DNA of 64,000 nt from contig NZ_CP058909.1 in the NCBI RefSeq assembly GCF_013415905.1, positions 558,001-622,000 of the forward strand, given 5' to 3'. This document shows positions 1-8,555 of this stretch, piece by piece. A model generated the notes under the pieces. The model had not been told where the DNA came from. It saw only the letters and a list, made by a program, of their open reading frames with translations, and ran no database searches. How positions within the stretch are numbered: position 1 is the stretch's first letter; each line of letters opens with the position of its first letter. This stretch comes from Halosimplex pelagicum. GTDB lineage: Archaea; Halobacteriota; Halobacteria; Halobacteriales; Haloarculaceae. A program made the position numbers and the translations under genes.

Positions 1-309
1 ATGATGTTCGACATCATCGACATCGACGCCGCCGCGCGCAACCGCAACGACCTCCAGCGCCACAAGGGCCGGCTCATCGGCGAAGACGGCCGCACCCGCG
101 AGCTCATGGAGGAACTGTCCGGCGCCTCGGTCGTCATCTACGGCTCTACCCTCGGTATCATCGGCGGCCCCGAACAGGTCGACACCGTCCGCGAAGCCGC
201 CGAGATGATCATCGAAGGCGCCCCCCACGGCACCGTCTACTCCTTCCTCGAAGAGAAGCACAACGAGATGAAACACAAGGGCCTCGACTACCACAAGTTC
301 AGCGGCTAG
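1..309 (+). CDS. KH-domain RNA-binding protein (archaeal Dim2/Pno1/Krr1-like), C-terminal part
   Basis: The reading frame is open from the first base of the window, so the 5' part of the gene lies upstream and only the last 102 residues are seen. They contain one KH domain with the GxxG-type RNA-binding loop (HKGRLIGEDGRTRELME) followed by the short C-terminal tail ending HKFSG. Archaeal homologues of about 180 residues carry two KH domains and are linked to small-subunit rRNA maturation and translation initiation. The visible segment fits the second KH domain and tail. Function is from family knowledge. The ATG pair at the window edge is probably internal rather than the true start. Confidence 0.85.
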   Translation: MMFDIIDIDAAARNRNDLQRHKGRLIGEDGRTRELMEELSGASVVIYGSTLGIIGGPEQVDTVREAAEMIIEGAPHGTVYSFLEEKHNEMKHKGLDYHKFSG

Positions 310-796
310 GATTTCCTGTCGTTCTCGTCTCTTTTACGGGCTGTTCCCTTCGTCTTCCCGCGACGATCGCTTCCGCAGCGACCGCTTCCGCAAACAGCGT
401 GAAAGCCCCCGTGCTCTGCGCTCCCGGGCAGCGAGGGACCGAAGGTCCCTCGGGCAGTCGGGCGGCAAAGCCGCCCGACGACCTCGCTGCGCGCTTCACT
501 CGCTCCGCTCGTTCCAGTGTCTGAGGGCTACGGCCTCAGATTAGCGAGACCTCCGGTCTCGCGTCACTTACGTCGGCCGGGTTCCCGCAGAGCACGGCCC
601 CTTTCACGCTGTACTGCACCACGGTTGAGTCTGCGGTGCTGTCGGCTGCTGCGGTCGCGGAGGCTCTCGGGCCGTTCGCGGTCCGGCGATCGGTGGCGGT
701 AGTCGTCACACCGGATCACTCCGCCACCACTGGAACTCACACCCGAGACGACTCCAGGTACGAGGGTATTTGACGGGCGCTGCCGATAGCTCGGGT
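310..796. other. intergenic region, 487 bp, rich in inverted repeats
   Basis: No convincing gene. A run of T at about 331-335 lies just after the KH gene and could end its transcript. From 395 to 611 the sequence forms a nested set of near-perfect inverted repeats (separate entry). Short open frames on both strands here are made of hairpin sequence and Arg/Ser-rich translation, and were not called. Confidence 0.7.
395..611. ncRNA. candidate multi-branch structured element (region E)
   Basis: Bases 395-405 pair perfectly with 601-611 and 409-420 pair perfectly with 586-597. They are separated by a symmetric CCC/CCC internal loop at 406-408 and 598-600. Inside this 23-bp closing helix are hairpins 433-440/444-451 (loop GAA), 457-466/470-479 (loop AAA), 521-526/534-539 and 544-551/555-562 (loop TCC). 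Bases 428-436 can alternatively pair with 482-490. The outer helix with TGAAAG/CTTTCA and a CCC-containing internal loop resembles the base of the repeat family found elsewhere in this window. Strand and expression are unknown. It could instead be a hairpin-forming DNA element or a terminator cluster. Confidence 0.45.
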
Positions 797-1858
797 ATGC
801 GCGCAGCAGTCTTCACGGACTACGGCGAACCGCTGGACGTGCGGGAGGTCGACGACCCGGAGCCGGACCCCCACGGCGCGGTCGTCGCCGTCGAGGCCTG
901 CGGGGTCTGCCGCAGCGACTGGCACGCCTGGCAGGGCGACTGGGAGTGGCGCGGCCTCGACCCGGTGCCGGGACACATCCTCGGCCACGAACCCGCCGGC
1001 CACGTCGTCGCCGTCGGCGAGGAGGTAACGGGCGTCGCCGAGGGCGACCACGTCGCCGTTCCCTTCAACCTCGGCGACGGCTCCTGTCACCTCTGTCGGA
1101 CCGGCCACTCCAACATCTGCGAGAACCGCGAGGCGCTCGGCCTCCAGCCGAGCGCGCCGGGCGCGTTCGCCGAGCAGGTGCCGGTCCCACACGCCGACCA
1201 CAACCTCGTGACCCTCCCCGACGGTGTCTCCTCGGTGGACATGGCCGGGCTGGGCTGTCGGTTCATGACCGCCTTCCACGGGCTGGCCCACCGGGCGGAC
1301 GTGGGCGCCGGCGACTGGTTCGTCGTCCACGGCTGCGGCGGCGTCGGCCTCTCGGCCGTCCAGATCGCCGACGCCATCGGCGCCAACGTCGTCGGCGTCG
1401 ACCTGATGGACGAGAAGCTCGACTTCGCCGAACAGCAGGGCGCCGTCGAGACCGTCAACGCGAGCACGGTCGAGGACCCCGCCGCCGAGGTTCGGGCGAT
1501 CACCGACGGCGGCGCCGACGTGTCGATGGACGCGCTCGGCATCGAGACCACCTGCCGCAACGCCGTCGAGAGCCTCGGCAAGACCGGCCAGCACGTCCAG
1601 GTCGGGCTCACGACGAAGGAGGCCGGCGGGACCCTCCCGCTGCCGACCGACGAGATGGTCACCGCCGAGATCGACTTTCTGGGCGCGCTGGGGATGCCGC
1701 CCGAGCGCTACGACGAGATCTTCCGGATGGTCGCGACCGGGAAGCTCGACCCCGCCGCGATCATCACCGAGCGCATCTCCCTCGACGAGGTGTCGCGCGT
1801 CCTCGACGACATGACCGACTTCGAGACGGTCGGCATCCCCGTCATCGACGAGTTCTGA
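797..1858 (+). CDS. zinc-dependent alcohol dehydrogenase (MDR superfamily)
   Basis: Medium-chain dehydrogenase of 353 residues that should oxidise or reduce alcohol/aldehyde substrates with NAD(P). The N-terminal GroES-like fold has the catalytic zinc site (GVCRSDWH around residues 36-43 and GHE near 64). The structural zinc lobe is GSCHLCRTGHSNIC near 95-108, with Asp in place of the usual first Cys. The Rossmann motif is GCGGVG near 182. The ATG at 797 was chosen because the MDR fold begins there (MRAAVFTDYGEP); an upstream in-frame start at 770 adds nine non-conserved residues. Substrate cannot be told from sequence. It stands alone, convergent to nothing and followed by an RDD protein. 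Confidence 0.9.
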   Translation: MRAAVFTDYGEPLDVREVDDPEPDPHGAVVAVEACGVCRSDWHAWQGDWEWRGLDPVPGHILGHEPAGHVVAVGEEVTGVAEGDHVAVPFNLGDGSCHLCRTGHSNICENREALGLQPSAPGAFAEQVPVPHADHNLVTLPDGVSSVDMAGLGCRFMTAFHGLAHRADVGAGDWFVVHGCGGVGLSAVQIADAIGANVVGVDLMDEKLDFAEQQGAVETVNASTVEDPAAEVRAITDGGADVSMDALGIETTCRNAVESLGKTGQHVQVGLTTKEAGGTLPLPTDEMVTAEIDFLGALGMPPERYDEIFRMVATGKLDPAAIITERISLDEVSRVLDDMTDFETVGIPVIDEF

Positions 1859-1915
1859 GAGGGTTCTGACCCGCGGGACGACAAAGCACTTCCTCGCGAC
1901 GGACCAGACCGAGAT

Positions 1916-2365
1916 ATGGACGACAGTTTCGAGCGATGCGGTCCCGGTATCCGCGGCGTGGCGATGGCCATCGACGCCGTCGTCTGGTTCGCCCTCCTGT
2001 TCGTCGCGATCTACCCGATCGCGGCGCTCACGGGCGATATCACGACCACGAGCGAGGGCGTCGACGCGTCGCTCAGCGGGACGCCGGGCCTCGTCGCGTT
2101 CGTTCTCTGGTTCGCGCTGGCGCTGGGGTATCACACCCTGGCGGAGTGGCGCTACGGGCGGACCATCGGGAAAGCACTCGTCAAGATCCGGGTGACCGGC
2201 GGCGACGGCTCGCCGCCGTCGCTGCGCGCCGCCGCGGTGCGGAACGTCCTCCGACTCGTGGACTGGCTGCCGGCGTTCTACGTCGTCGGCATCCTCGCCG
2301 TGTTCGCCTCCGGCGAGTCGCGCCGGATCGGCGACCGCGTCGCCGGCACCGCAGTGGTGCGGTAG
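1916..2365 (+). CDS. RDD family membrane protein
   Basis: A 149-residue protein with three hydrophobic segments: about residues 18-38, 59-77, and a weaker one near 118-134. It shows the RDD signature pattern, with an Arg-rich start, the central motif YGRTIGKALVKIRV and the closing motif RRIGDRVAGTAVV. Members are integral membrane proteins of poorly defined role, with transport or ion homeostasis suggested in bacteria. It follows the alcohol dehydrogenase by 57 bp on the same strand and may be co-transcribed. Family assignment is firm and the biochemical function is unknown. Confidence 0.85.
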   Translation: MDDSFERCGPGIRGVAMAIDAVVWFALLFVAIYPIAALTGDITTTSEGVDASLSGTPGLVAFVLWFALALGYHTLAEWRYGRTIGKALVKIRVTGGDGSPPSLRAAAVRNVLRLVDWLPAFYVVGILAVFASGESRRIGDRVAGTAVVR

Positions 2366-2565
2366 CGCGTCGCCTCCGACCCGGCGAGCACCGAGCGCCG
2401 CCGGGGCGGGGACGGACTCCGTGTCGAGACCGCGAACGGTACCGGCTACCGGATTCGACCGTCGGGGTCGTCTGGATCTGACCGTCCGATTCGCCCGAAA
2501 TGACAGTTACGAGAACGTCTCGTACGCAAACGTCAAATGGCGATGGTCGAGATACCCACCGAGAG

Positions 2566-3258
2566 ATGAGTCCGATCGTCGAACTGACGATCCGAAAGTC
2601 GCCGCTGTTCGCGGATCTGTTCGCGGCGGTACCCGGTCTGACGGCCGAGCTGGAGAGCGCGCACTACTTCGTGGAGTCGGGGGGCCACCACTACGCCCTG
2701 TTCTGGTGGGTCTGGGGCTGCGAGTTCGACGAGTTCGAGCGGGTCGCGTCCGACCACCGGCACGTCCGCGAGTTAGACCCGCTCACGGCGCTCGACGGCC
2801 GCCGCCTGTATCGGGTGACGACCACGCCGCTCCCGGAGGAGAAGATGCTGTTCCCGTACTTCCGGCGCAACAACATCACGATGCTGGACAACGAGTCGTC
2901 GGGCGAGGGGTTCTGGCTGCGGCTCCGGGTGCCCGACCACGACGCGCTCGAGGCGCTCGTCGGCAAACTTCACGACCTCGACACAGCGCCCGAGGTCGAA
3001 CGGATATACCTCCCCGAATGCGACTGTGACGACGGAGAACTCACCGAGAAGCAACGCGAGGCGCTGCGCCTCGCGGCCGCACGCGGCTACTTCGAGACGC
3101 CGAGCGAGGTCACGCTCGACGCGCTCGCGACCGACCTCGATATCACGGCCCAGTCGCTCTCTCAGCACATCCGCGCCGGGGTCCGAAAGCTCATCGAAGC
3201 GGAGGTCGGATCGCCGGCGAATCCGGTGGACGGCAGCCGGTTCGACGGGGAGGCATAA
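2566..3258 (+). CDS. bacterio-opsin activator-type HTH transcriptional regulator
   Basis: A 230-residue haloarchaeal regulator. An N-terminal alpha/beta sensor region (residues 1 to about 155) is followed by a C-terminal HTH_10 (Bat-type) domain beginning LTEKQREALRLAAARGYFETPSEVTLDALATDL and ending in a recognition helix around SLSQHIRAGVRKL. Haloarchaea carry dozens of such proteins. Targets are generally unknown and are often adjacent genes. The ATG at 2566 was chosen over an upstream start at 2500 because the sensor domain begins at MSPIVELTI and the intervening residues are low-complexity. It is followed 57 bp downstream by another small HTH protein. Confidence 0.85.
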   Translation: MSPIVELTIRKSPLFADLFAAVPGLTAELESAHYFVESGGHHYALFWWVWGCEFDEFERVASDHRHVRELDPLTALDGRRLYRVTTTPLPEEKMLFPYFRRNNITMLDNESSGEGFWLRLRVPDHDALEALVGKLHDLDTAPEVERIYLPECDCDDGELTEKQREALRLAAARGYFETPSEVTLDALATDLDITAQSLSQHIRAGVRKLIEAEVGSPANPVDGSRFDGEA

Positions 3259-3315
3259 ACCCGCTTCTGGATCAGCCACCAGGTTCTCCGGAGCGGGCGC
3301 GCAAGGACACGACAC

Positions 3316-3648
3316 ATGCAGACAGGCGATGCTTCGGACCCGGCAGCGGACCGTATCTTCGACGCGCTTCGAACGTATCATCGCCGTCGTCTCCTTCGGC
3401 TGCTCGCGGAGCGCCGGGAAGACGAACTGCCTCTCGACCTCCGCGAGACGGTCCCGAAGCGGGACGACGAGCGGACCTATCTGACGCGGATGACCCACCA
3501 GCACCTCCCGAAACTGGCCGACTACGGATACGTCGACTACGACCGCGAACACGAGCGGATCGAGCCCGGCGCGCGGTTCGACGAGGTGACGGCCGTCGTC
3601 GAGTTGCTGCTCGACGACCGCCGGCGACTCCCCATGGAGTTCCCCTGA
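3316..3648 (+). CDS. small winged-helix protein of the haloarchaeal DUF7344 type
   Basis: A 110-residue soluble protein. The N-terminus (DRIFDALRTYHRRRLLRLLAE) and the later part (RMTHQHLPKLADYGYVDYD) match the winged-helix layout typical of a very common haloarchaeal domain family that ends near an Ile/Glu-rich beta wing. It is likely a DNA-binding regulator, but its target is unknown. It lies downstream of a Bat-type regulator in the same direction. The family name is from memory and has moderate certainty. The winged-helix character is what the sequence shows. Confidence 0.75.
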   Translation: MQTGDASDPAADRIFDALRTYHRRRLLRLLAERREDELPLDLRETVPKRDDERTYLTRMTHQHLPKLADYGYVDYDREHERIEPGARFDEVTAVVELLLDDRRRLPMEFP

Positions 3649-3761
3649 CCGGTGGACCGACTCGTCGTCGCTCTCGCGGCGCTCTCGCGTGCCGTTCGGG
3701 CCGGTAACAGTCGATCCGACGGATGCGAAGCGTTTTCCGATCCGATGGGCGAGACACGGGC

Positions 3762-3926
3762 ATGAACCTTCGCGAGATCCCGACGGACTCGTACGCGCTG
3801 TGGCTCGTCGTCTTCCTCGTCCCCGCGCTCGTCGTCGGTGCGCTGGCCGACGCCGTCCTCGGAGCGTCGGTCGCGGCGGTCGTGCTGGCCGCGGTCGGGT
3901 ACCTCTACTTCAACTACCCGTTCTGA
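3762..3926 (+). CDS. small membrane protein, 54 aa
   Basis: A 54-residue protein with two hydrophobic stretches (residues about 11-30 and 32-50) and a short acidic N-terminus (MNLREIPTDSY). The ATG at 3762 was preferred to one at 3723 because the upstream residues are basic and not membrane-like. Haloarchaea encode many such one- or two-helix proteins of unknown role. No motif allows a function. Confidence 0.6.
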   Translation: MNLREIPTDSYALWLVVFLVPALVVGALADAVLGASVAAVVLAAVGYLYFNYPF

Positions 3927-3950
3927 GCGGACGGCCCGGCAGGGGCGCCG

Positions 3951-4139
3951 TCACCCGGTCAGGAGGACGTAGCCGCCGTAGACCGCGATCGCTCCGCCGA
4001 CGAGGCGAACCATCGCGACGTCCGCGCCGGAACTGCCGCGCCCTTCGACGCCCGTCCCGACCCGGGCGGCGATCGCTCTGGCCACGTACGCGACGTAGAG
4101 TCCGATACAGACGACGAACAACCCCGCCGGCTCGACCAT
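3951..4139 (-). CDS. small two-helix membrane protein, 62 aa
   Basis: A 62-residue protein with hydrophobic segments at about residues 5-24 and 41-60, separated by a Gly/Ser linker. It is transcribed leftward, with its stop 24 bp from the stop of the convergent small membrane gene and its start 63 bp from the stop of the deaminase gene upstream on the same strand. The conserved-looking hydrophobic profile supports a real gene. Function is unknown. Confidence 0.55.
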   Translation of the reverse strand: MVEPAGLFVVCIGLYVAYVARAIAARVGTGVEGRGSSGADVAMVRLVGGAIAVYGGYVLLTG

Positions 4140-4202
4140 AGTCGAGAAGACGTAGCCGAGCGAACAAGAATCCCCCTCCCGGTCCGCCGTCGGTCGGCCG
4201 CC

Positions 4203-5507
4203 CTACGCGTCGCCTTCGGCGCGCCCGACCAGGTCCCGGGCGTGCTCGCTCGCTCGTTCGCGCACAGCGCTCTCGTCGAGCGTCAACACCTCGCGGTCGC
4301 GCATCACCACCTCGCCGTCACAGACCGTGTGGCGCACGTCGCCGCCGCGGACGGCGTAGGCGAGGTGGCTCACGAGGTCGTGAGCGGGCGTCAAGTGGGG
4401 CGCCGTCAGGTCGACGACGGCGAGGTCGGCGTTGGAGCCCGCCGCGACGCGGCCGCCGTCGAATCCCAGCAGGTCGGCGCCGCCCCGCGTGACCATCTCG
4501 ACGACCGCCTCAGCGGGGACGGCGCTGGCGTCTTCGGCGGCGAGCTTGCCGATCATCGCCGCGTCGCGCACCTCGTCGAAGGCGTCCAGGTCGTTGTTCG
4601 AGGCCGCGCCGTCGGTGCCGATCCCGACGGTCACGCCCGCCTCACGGAGGGCCTGCACCGGCGCCATCCCGCTGGCGAGTTTCATGTTCGACGCCGGGCA
4701 GTGGGCGACGCCGGTCCCGGTGTCGGCCAGCAGGTCGATCTCGGCCTCGTCGACGTGGACGCCGTGGGCGACGTAGGTGTCCTCGCCCAGCAGGTCGAGG
4801 TCGTCGGCGTATTCGAGGGGTCGAACCCCGTGTTCGTCGACGATGGGGTCGACCTCGTTCTCGGTCTCGTTGGCGTGGAAGTGGATCGAGAGGTCGGCCT
4901 CGCGGGCCTTCGGGACGAACTCCCGGAGGTACTCCTCGCCGACGGTGGTCAGCGAATGGGGCTGAAACGTCGTCGCGACCCGTCCGTCGGCGGCGCCGTC
5001 CAGTTCGTTCGCCACGTCGAGGCTCCGCTGGCAGTCCGCCCGCGCGGCCTCGTCGTCCTTGCCGACGGTGACGGCCGTGTGGCCCAGCACCGCGCGGACG
5101 CCGGCGCGCTCGACCGCGTCGGCGATCCGGTCGACGTGGAAGTACATGTCCGAGAACGCGGTGGTTCCCGACCTGATCATCTCGACGATGCCCAGCTCGG
5201 CGCCGGCCTCGATGTCGTCGGCGGTGAGTTCGGCCTCGACCGGCCAGATGTCCTCCTGCAGCCACGCGTCCAGCGGCTTGTCGTCGGCGTAGCCGCGCAA
5301 CAGCGTCATCGCGACGTGGGTGTGGGCGTTGACCAGCCCCGGGATCACCAGGCCGTCGCTCGCGTCGAGGGTCTCGGGAGCGTCGACGGTGCCGGGCTCG
5401 GCCACGTCGGCGATGTCGCCCGTCTCGCCGTCGACCAGCACGTCCGCCCGCTCGACGGTGAGATCGGGTCGCAGTACCTGTCCGCCCGCGACGAGGAGGT
5501 CGCTCAT
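4203..5507 (-). CDS. amidohydrolase: S-adenosylhomocysteine / 5'-deoxyadenosine / 5'-methylthioadenosine deaminase type
   Basis: A 434-residue metal-dependent deaminase of the TrzA/AtzA-DadD branch. The metal-binding motif is VNAHTHVAMTLLRG (near 60-73). The second site is the IHFHANET region (about 210) plus the later AHGVH and GTDGAASNNDLDAFDE segments, which together form the usual mononuclear metal and active site. In archaea the family deaminates by-products of SAM metabolism (SAH, 5'-deoxyadenosine, MTA) to inosine derivatives for salvage. Length and motif order match. The exact substrate cannot be assigned. The start ATG at 5507 begins the beta-sandwich domain (MSDLLVAGGQVL). Confidence 0.85.
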   Translation of the reverse strand: MSDLLVAGGQVLRPDLTVERADVLVDGETGDIADVAEPGTVDAPETLDASDGLVIPGLVNAHTHVAMTLLRGYADDKPLDAWLQEDIWPVEAELTADDIEAGAELGIVEMIRSGTTAFSDMYFHVDRIADAVERAGVRAVLGHTAVTVGKDDEAARADCQRSLDVANELDGAADGRVATTFQPHSLTTVGEEYLREFVPKAREADLSIHFHANETENEVDPIVDEHGVRPLEYADDLDLLGEDTYVAHGVHVDEAEIDLLADTGTGVAHCPASNMKLASGMAPVQALREAGVTVGIGTDGAASNNDLDAFDEVRDAAMIGKLAAEDASAVPAEAVVEMVTRGGADLLGFDGGRVAAGSNADLAVVDLTAPHLTPAHDLVSHLAYAVRGGDVRHTVCDGEVVMRDREVLTLDESAVRERASEHARDLVGRAEGDA

Positions 5508-5570
5508 GTCTCGGGAGTTTTCGCGGCGGGTGCGTGAATCTGTTCCTTCCGCGGCGGCGCGAGGAGGGGC

Positions 5571-6767
5571 TCACTCCCGAGCCGCGCGGTCCCGCAGTCG
5601 GTCGATCCGCCGGTTCAGCGACGGCTCCATCCGGCGGAGGGCGGTCAGGCGACCCCACTCCATCGGCGCGTCGTTGAGATCGGCGAGCCCACGGATCGTC
5701 GACTCCACGGTCTCGCGGCTCGTCCGGTCGGCCGCGTAGGCGTCGGCGCGGTAGACCAGTCGCCGGCCGGCCCACAGCGCGAGCACGCCGGCGAGGAAGA
5801 CGACGAGCGCGACGGTCCCACCGCCCACACCCGGAACCGTGATGACTCCGACCAGCGGTCCCGCCGCGAACACCACGGTGCCGACCACGACCGTAGCGCG
5901 CGCTTCGAGATGAGCGACGCGCGCTCGGCCGGCCTGAAGCGCGAGACACCCCCGGAGGTGCTCGTCGTCGAGTTCCGAGAGTAGGTAGTCGCTGACGAAG
6001 AGGTGTCGGCGCTCGGGCAGGCCGCGGACGAGTGCGAGCGCCTGCTTCGCGTCGGCGACTTCGAGGACGCGGACCTTCCGAACGTCGAGGCCGGCCGCCT
6101 CGCAGAGACGGGCGAGACGCTCGCGCTCCGCCTCGGTGGGCGCGCGGGTCGATTGCAGGAGTCGAACGAGCCACGGCGACCCCAGCCAGGAGAGCACGAG
6201 CAGCCCGAAGACCGTAGCCACGAACCCCGGAGCGGTCGTGACGCCGTCCCCAACCGTTCCGATCGCGACGAAGACCAGCGTCACGACGACGACGACTCCG
6301 GCGGTCCAGCGGGCGAGACGCGCCGCGACCGTCGCAGCGGACACGTCCACGTCGCGCAAGTCGCGAACGGTCGGTAACGCGCCGAAGTATCCGGCGAAGA
6401 CGGCGCCGCTCGGGCCGACCAGCACGACGGCCAGCGTCAGGGCGTCGCCGACCACCGACCCGTCGCCGAGGAGCGCCTCGACGGCGCCGTCGGCCGCATC
6501 GATCCACCCGACTCCGGCCATCGCGACGAGCGCGAGTACGTACGTGACGGGGAAGCCGAACCGGAACGCTCGCCGGACGCGCGACAGCGCCGCAGTCGTG
6601 TCCTCGGCGGCCCGAAACCGGCGGCCGTATAGGAAGTACGCGAGCGCGGCGACCAACGAGACGGCGGCGAGCGCTACGATCGACCCGATCGCGGCCTCGC
6701 CGGCTGACTGGAGCGGTGTCGGAATCAAGGTGCGGACGCTCGTACCGGGACCGGGGAGGGCGATCAT
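5571..6767 (-). CDS. M48-like membrane protein lacking the zinc-protease residues
   Basis: A 398-residue integral membrane protein with about six hydrophobic segments. The layout mirrors M48 (HtpX/Ste24-like) peptidases: transmembrane helices, then a soluble part with LFVSDYLLSELDDEHLRGCLAL that aligns with the helix preceding the HExxH box, then two more helices and a YRADAYAADR segment matching the third-ligand helix. Where HExxH should be the sequence reads QAGRA, and the ExxxAD glutamate is Arg. All zinc ligands therefore appear to be absent. It is probably a non-catalytic member acting as a membrane scaffold or regulator. A sequencing error is unlikely because both sites are lost independently. 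Confidence 0.65.
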   Translation of the reverse strand: MIALPGPGTSVRTLIPTPLQSAGEAAIGSIVALAAVSLVAALAYFLYGRRFRAAEDTTAALSRVRRAFRFGFPVTYVLALVAMAGVGWIDAADGAVEALLGDGSVVGDALTLAVVLVGPSGAVFAGYFGALPTVRDLRDVDVSAATVAARLARWTAGVVVVVTLVFVAIGTVGDGVTTAPGFVATVFGLLVLSWLGSPWLVRLLQSTRAPTEAERERLARLCEAAGLDVRKVRVLEVADAKQALALVRGLPERRHLFVSDYLLSELDDEHLRGCLALQAGRARVAHLEARATVVVGTVVFAAGPLVGVITVPGVGGGTVALVVFLAGVLALWAGRRLVYRADAYAADRTSRETVESTIRGLADLNDAPMEWGRLTALRRMEPSLNRRIDRLRDRAARE

Positions 6768-6819
6768 AGACAGCAGTGAGATCCGCCGACCGAAAACGTT
6801 TGCGTGTCGTCACGTTCAC

Positions 6820-7107
6820 TCACACCGCCCGGTCGTTGCCCCGGCGGACGCCGTCGGCGACGACCTTGTAGAGCACGCCGAACGTGGCGCCGTACAGCGC
6901 GAGGAGGCCGGTGACGGACAGGAGACTGCCACCGAGTAGCTGTCCCCACCGTGTCACCTCCAGCCCGCCGTAGCCGGCGTAGATAGATCCGGTGACGAGG
7001 TTCGTCCCCGCGAGGGTACAGACGAGCGCCACGAGTCCGACGAGCCCGAACGAGAGCGTCGTCTTGAGGCCGTACGCGATACCGCCGGTCGTGCTGACTG
7101 CGACCAT
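6820..7107 (-). CDS. haloarchaeal membrane protein, 95 aa
   Basis: A 95-residue protein with two long hydrophobic segments (about residues 15-45 and 54-80) and a basic C-terminal tail (DGVRRGNDRAV). It sits 52 bp upstream of the M48-like gene on the same strand and may be co-transcribed with it. I recognise the general look of a conserved haloarchaeal hypothetical but cannot name a function. Confidence 0.6.
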   Translation of the reverse strand: MVAVSTTGGIAYGLKTTLSFGLVGLVALVCTLAGTNLVTGSIYAGYGGLEVTRWGQLLGGSLLSVTGLLALYGATFGVLYKVVADGVRRGNDRAV

Positions 7108-7215
7108 GGAAACTGGTGGTCCCGCTCTCCGGGTTAAATCCTCGCGCCGATTTCCGGCCGGCGCTCACCGCCGGGAGAGGGAAAGACAGTTGCCCGCGGC
7201 CCGTTCAGTAGGTGT

Positions 7216-8064
7216 ATGCGCATCGCCGTCCCCAACAAGGGTCGCTTGCACGACCCGGCGATCGATCTGCTGGACCGGGCCGGCCTCCACGTCGTCGACG
7301 GGGCCGACCGGAAGCTCTACGCTCAAACTGTGGACCCCGACGTGACCGTCCTCTACGCCCGCGCCGCCGACATCCCCGAGTACGTCGCCGACGGCGCCGC
7401 CGACGTGGGGATCACGGGCCTCGACCAGGCCGAGGAGTCCGACACCGACGAGCTCGTCGACCTGCTCGATCTGGACTTTGGCTCGTGCCGACTCGTCCTC
7501 GCGGCGCCCGAGGACGGCGACATCGAAGCCGTCGAGGATCTCGACGGAGGCACCGTCGCCACGGAGTTCCCGAACGTCACCCGCGACTTTTTCGCCGAGC
7601 GCGATATCGAGGTGGACATCGCGGAGGTCTCGGGCGCGACGGAACTCACGCCGCACGTCGACATCGCCGACGCCATCGTCGACATCACCTCGACGGGTAC
7701 CACGCTTCGGATGAACCGCCTCGCGGAGATCGCCGACGTGCTGGAGTCCTCTGTGCGGTTGTTCGCCCGCGAGGACGTGGCCGACGACGAGAAGGTCCAG
7801 CAGATCCGCATGGCGCTCGAATCCGTCCTCTCGGCGGAGGACAAGCGCTATCTGATGATGAACGTCCCCGAGGACCGGCTGGACGACGTGAAGGAGGTTC
7901 TGCCAGGCATGGGCGGCCCGACGGTGATGGACATCGCCGGCAAGGAGGACGTGGCGGTCCACGCCGTCGTGAACGAGCGGGCTGTGTTCGAGACGATCAA
8001 CGCGCTCAAGGAAGTGGGTGCGAGCGACGTGCTCGTCACCGAGATCGAGCGGCTGGTGGAGTAG
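7216..8064 (+). CDS. hisG: ATP phosphoribosyltransferase, long form
   Basis: First enzyme of histidine biosynthesis, condensing ATP with PRPP. The start [23 protein letters not shown] is diagnostic. The PRPP-binding stretch [14 protein letters not shown] lies around residues 155-168. At 282 residues the protein is the long form with a C-terminal HisG_C (ACT-like) regulatory domain (from about 205) that mediates histidine feedback, so no HisZ partner is expected. The gene is isolated from other his genes, as is usual in haloarchaea. Its stop abuts the stop of the convergent PIN toxin gene with no spacer. Confidence 0.95.
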   Translation: MRIAVPNKGRLHDPAIDLLDRAGLHVVDGADRKLYAQTVDPDVTVLYARAADIPEYVADGAADVGITGLDQAEESDTDELVDLLDLDFGSCRLVLAAPEDGDIEAVEDLDGGTVATEFPNVTRDFFAERDIEVDIAEVSGATELTPHVDIADAIVDITSTGTTLRMNRLAEIADVLESSVRLFAREDVADDEKVQQIRMALESVLSAEDKRYLMMNVPEDRLDDVKEVLPGMGGPTVMDIAGKEDVAVHAVVNERAVFETINALKEVGASDVLVTEIERLVE

Positions 8065-8555
8065 TCAGTCGCCGTCGCTCTCCTCGCGGTCGATACGGTC
8101 GAGCGCTCGCGTCACGAGCGGATCCGAGAGGTAGAGGGTGCTATCGCGTTCGAGCGCTCGGATCTTCGTCTTCGCATCCGCTGCGACGAGCCGGCCGTCG
8201 GCGTACGCGGCGAGGACGATCCCGATCGATCCGTGGACTTCGAGGTCGAGTTCGTCCGTCTGTCGGCGCGCGTCGAGGTCGTCGGTCAGCACTGTCGCAT
8301 CTACCCGCTCGCCGAGCGCGAGCGCCGCCGTCTCTCCCGGATCGAGTTCGGGCCATCGGTCTCCGGCCACGTCGACTCGCCTGCGTTCGTAGTCGAGTGA
8401 TTCGACCGCGGCCGGGACGCCGCCCCGCCGCAACTCTTCGAACACCGTCTCGGGAAGAGTACTGTCGCGAACTGGCCGAGCAAGTGCAGGGCGTCCGCTT
8501 CCGAGAGGTGGATCAGCGGTCCGGTGTCCGCTACGACGCGACGGTCCCGACTCAC
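8065..8555 (-). pseudogene. PIN-domain (DUF3368-like) toxin, frameshifted
   Basis: The N-terminus VSRDRRVVADTGPLIHLSEADALHLLGQFATVLFP reads in one frame from a GTG at 8555. The rest, ETVFEELRRGG...DPGETAALALGERVDATVLTDDLDARR...GSIGIVLAAYADG, continues in another frame to 8065. Joined, they make a full DUF3368-type PIN nuclease of about 160 residues with the acidic residues D10, E40 region and TDDLDARR. The switch maps to a CCC run at 8452-8454 on the forward strand, where one missing base would restore the frame. Antitoxin and toxin overlap by four bases (GTGA), typical of a two-gene module. Either the toxin is inactivated or this is a sequencing error. Confidence 0.7.

Noticed and set aside
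517..702. Small plus-strand frame in the 5' intergenic region
   Set aside because: It runs through hairpins and is Arg-rich with no gene-like start signals.
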